From Neobacillus rhizophilus (lineage in GTDB: Bacteria; Bacillota; Bacilli; Bacillales; Cytobacillaceae): 47,500 bases of DNA. The stretch is taken from NCBI RefSeq assembly GCF_018343535.1, contig NZ_JAGYPF010000011.1, positions 1-47,500 on the forward strand. The letters run 5' to 3'. How positions within the stretch are numbered: position 1 is the stretch's first letter; each line of letters opens with the position of its first letter. Both the position numbers and the translations under genes were made by a program. Below the pieces are notes generated by a model. It was not told the origin of the DNA and ran no database searches. It worked only from the letters and a program-made list of their open reading frames with translations. This document shows, piece by piece, positions 47,466 to 47,500 of this stretch.

Positions 47466-47500
47466 GCCAAAATCTCCTTACATAATTGTTCATACCGCTC
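47462..47500 (-). CDS. tsaE: TsaE C-terminus (partial)
   Basis: The last 12 codons read ERYEQLCKEILA and a stop that overlaps the tsaB start by three bases. The sequence and the position in front of tsaB fit the end of TsaE, the ATPase of the t6A system (B. subtilis ydiB). The rest lies outside the window. Confidence 0.75.
   Translation of the reverse strand, partial: ERYEQLCKEILA

Overview
The window looks like a chromosomal segment from a low-GC Gram-positive bacterium of the family Bacillaceae (Bacillus/Neobacillus-like; I cannot resolve the genus from sequence reading alone). Evidence: a 16S rRNA 5' end with tandem rrn promoters, ptsG-glcT, pbuG and guaA each behind a guanine riboswitch, the moxR-DUF58-tgpA (yeaC-yeaD-yebA) unit, groES-groEL under a perfect CIRCE, and the tsaE-tsaB-rimI-tsaD / ydiF / moaC / rex block. 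Both ends match the order of B. subtilis 168. The middle (about 11.5-35 kb) and a small patch (38.35-41.5 kb) are accessory.

Layout. 1-353: rRNA operon start and promoters, transcribed leftward. 354-5.2 kb: glucose PTS with its antiterminator, and a purine permease with a guanine riboswitch. 5.2-11.4 kb: guaA with a second guanine riboswitch, then the three-gene membrane transglutaminase/MoxR operon. 11.5-14.6 kb: a secreted nucleoside hydrolase-like protein, a CocE-type hydrolase and a permease remnant. 14.6-21.7 kb: a BCCT transporter, then a D-malate/tartrate dehydrogenase, aldehyde dehydrogenase and Rieske quaternary-amine oxygenase as one overlapping operon, with a divergent PAS-AAA+ sigma-54 activator. 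I read this as a carnitine degradation module: carnitine to trimethylamine plus malic semialdehyde, then D-malate, then pyruvate. The operon has a textbook -24/-12 promoter, a Fnr/Crp-type palindrome just downstream of the inferred transcription start, and a long dyad in the mRNA leader. 21.8-22.8 kb: an L-2-hydroxyacid dehydrogenase. 22.9-34.4 kb: three large secreted polysaccharide-degrading proteins (beta-helix GH28-like, alginate-lyase family, PL8 lyase) and one YesN-type response regulator without a sensor kinase in view; a cre site lies upstream of the PL8 gene.

34.6-38.35 kb: a small membrane protein, groEL-groES, a CPBP protease (ydiL) and ydiK. 38.35-41 kb: an intact-looking IS3-family element inserted into the first unit of a tandem array of 52-bp hairpin repeats, which runs into the decayed tail of an acyl-CoA dehydrogenase gene. 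This patch and a DUF4395 gene sit where B. subtilis has tatAy-tatCy. 41.5-47.5 kb: rex, moaC, ydiF (divergent), tsaD-rimI-tsaB and the last codons of tsaE.

The most unusual non-coding region is the ydiF-tsaD gap. It carries a dense, co-oriented cluster of DnaA boxes followed by four copies of a 16-bp palindrome, the last three spaced exactly 33 bp. The best candidates for new biology are the sigma-54/Fnr-controlled carnitine oxygenase operon lacking its reductase, this DnaA-box/palindrome locus, and the hairpin array.
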